A DNA stretch of 5,500 bases from Alphaproteobacteria bacterium (GTDB lineage Bacteria; Pseudomonadota; Alphaproteobacteria; Rhizobiales; Aestuariivirgaceae), in the NCBI GenBank assembly GCA_005884715.1, contig VAZZ01000466.1, positions 1-5,500 on the forward strand, written 5' to 3'. The notes beneath the pieces were generated by a model. The model saw only the letters and a list, made by a program, of their open reading frames with translations. It made no database searches and was not told the DNA's origin. Both the position numbers and the translations under genes were made by a program. This document shows, one piece after another, positions 5,273-5,500 of the stretch (within the stretch, counting starts at the first letter, position 1; each line of letters starts with the position of its first letter).

Positions 5273-5500
5273 ATCTGCCCAATATCATCACCATCGGCCG
5301 GATCCTGCTGGTGCCGCTCACCATCTGGCTGATCGTGGCCGGCCAGTTCGGCTTCGCCTTTCTGGTCTTCATCATTGCCGGAGTGGGCGATGGCGTCGAT
5401 GGCTATATCGCGCGCCGCTACGCGATGAAGACCCAGCTCGGCGCCTATCTCGATCCGCTCGCCGACAAGCTGCTCCTGGTCTCGATCTATATCTCGCTCG
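5269..5500 (+). CDS. CDP-alcohol phosphatidyltransferase (PgsA-like), N-terminal part
   Basis: These are the first 77 residues of an inner-membrane CDP-alcohol phosphatidyltransferase, which joins a CDP-diacylglycerol phosphatidyl group to an alcohol such as glycerol-3-phosphate. MNLPNIITIGRILLVPLTIW is the typical start, with a first membrane helix around residues 7-24. The complete catalytic signature D-x2-D-G-x2-A-R-x8-G-x3-D-x3-D is visible: GDGVDGYIARR, eight residues on to GAYLDPLADK (residues 41-66). The alcohol substrate cannot be assigned from this part, so I give no gene symbol; a phosphatidylglycerophosphate or cardiolipin synthase-like role is likely. The gene has no clear Shine-Dalgarno sequence (TTTTATCTCGTTCA precedes ATG) and may rely on coupling to the gene upstream. 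It continues beyond the window. Confidence 0.9.
   Translation, partial: MNLPNIITIGRILLVPLTIWLIVAGQFGFAFLVFIIAGVGDGVDGYIARRYAMKTQLGAYLDPLADKLLLVSIYISL

Overview
The window looks like chromosomal DNA from an alphaproteobacterium, most likely Hyphomicrobiales (Rhizobiales). This rests on the GC-rich coding sequence, the style of the protein sequences, and the order purN-purM (minus strand), then divergently a DUF2066-type exported protein and a CDP-alcohol phosphatidyltransferase. I remember that order from rhizobial genomes but could not check it. I saw no rRNA, tRNA, CRISPR array, transposase or phage gene.

Left part (1-1460, plus strand). The window opens inside a molybdopterin (bis-MGD type) oxidoreductase, of which the last 267 residues are present. 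A short intergenic stretch with two good hairpins leads to a small gene for an exported, proline-rich 74-residue protein with a clear signal peptide and Shine-Dalgarno sequence. That gene is closed by a perfect 12-bp hairpin. A doubtful 35-codon hydrophobic ORF follows.

Middle part (1426-2310). A YafY-type regulator (N-terminal HTH, C-terminal WYL domain) is preceded by a compact inverted repeat, CTGACA-N5-TGTCAG, which is a plausible autoregulatory operator. It converges on the purine genes. The gap between them holds a small hairpin and a copy of a widespread proteobacterial intergenic palindrome (ATCCCGGC-TTTC-GCCGGGAT). The palindrome forms the last codons of the purN reading frame.

Right part (2284-5500). 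purM and purN form a minus-strand pair with an ATGA stop/start overlap. They encode consecutive-branch enzymes of de novo purine synthesis (AIR synthase and GAR transformylase). purM looks intact. purN is broken as read: the reading frame shifts just after the conserved N-x-H-P-S-L motif, and comparison with the family implies that about 49 bases are missing. Divergent from purM are a secreted or periplasmic DUF2066-type protein and a CDP-alcohol phosphatidyltransferase with the full eight-residue catalytic signature. The latter runs off the right edge.

Most of the window is ordinary housekeeping sequence and I do not see a new multi-gene system. The items most worth a second look are the purN lesion, the repeat-encoded purN tail, the operator-like palindrome before the WYL regulator, and several small ORFs.
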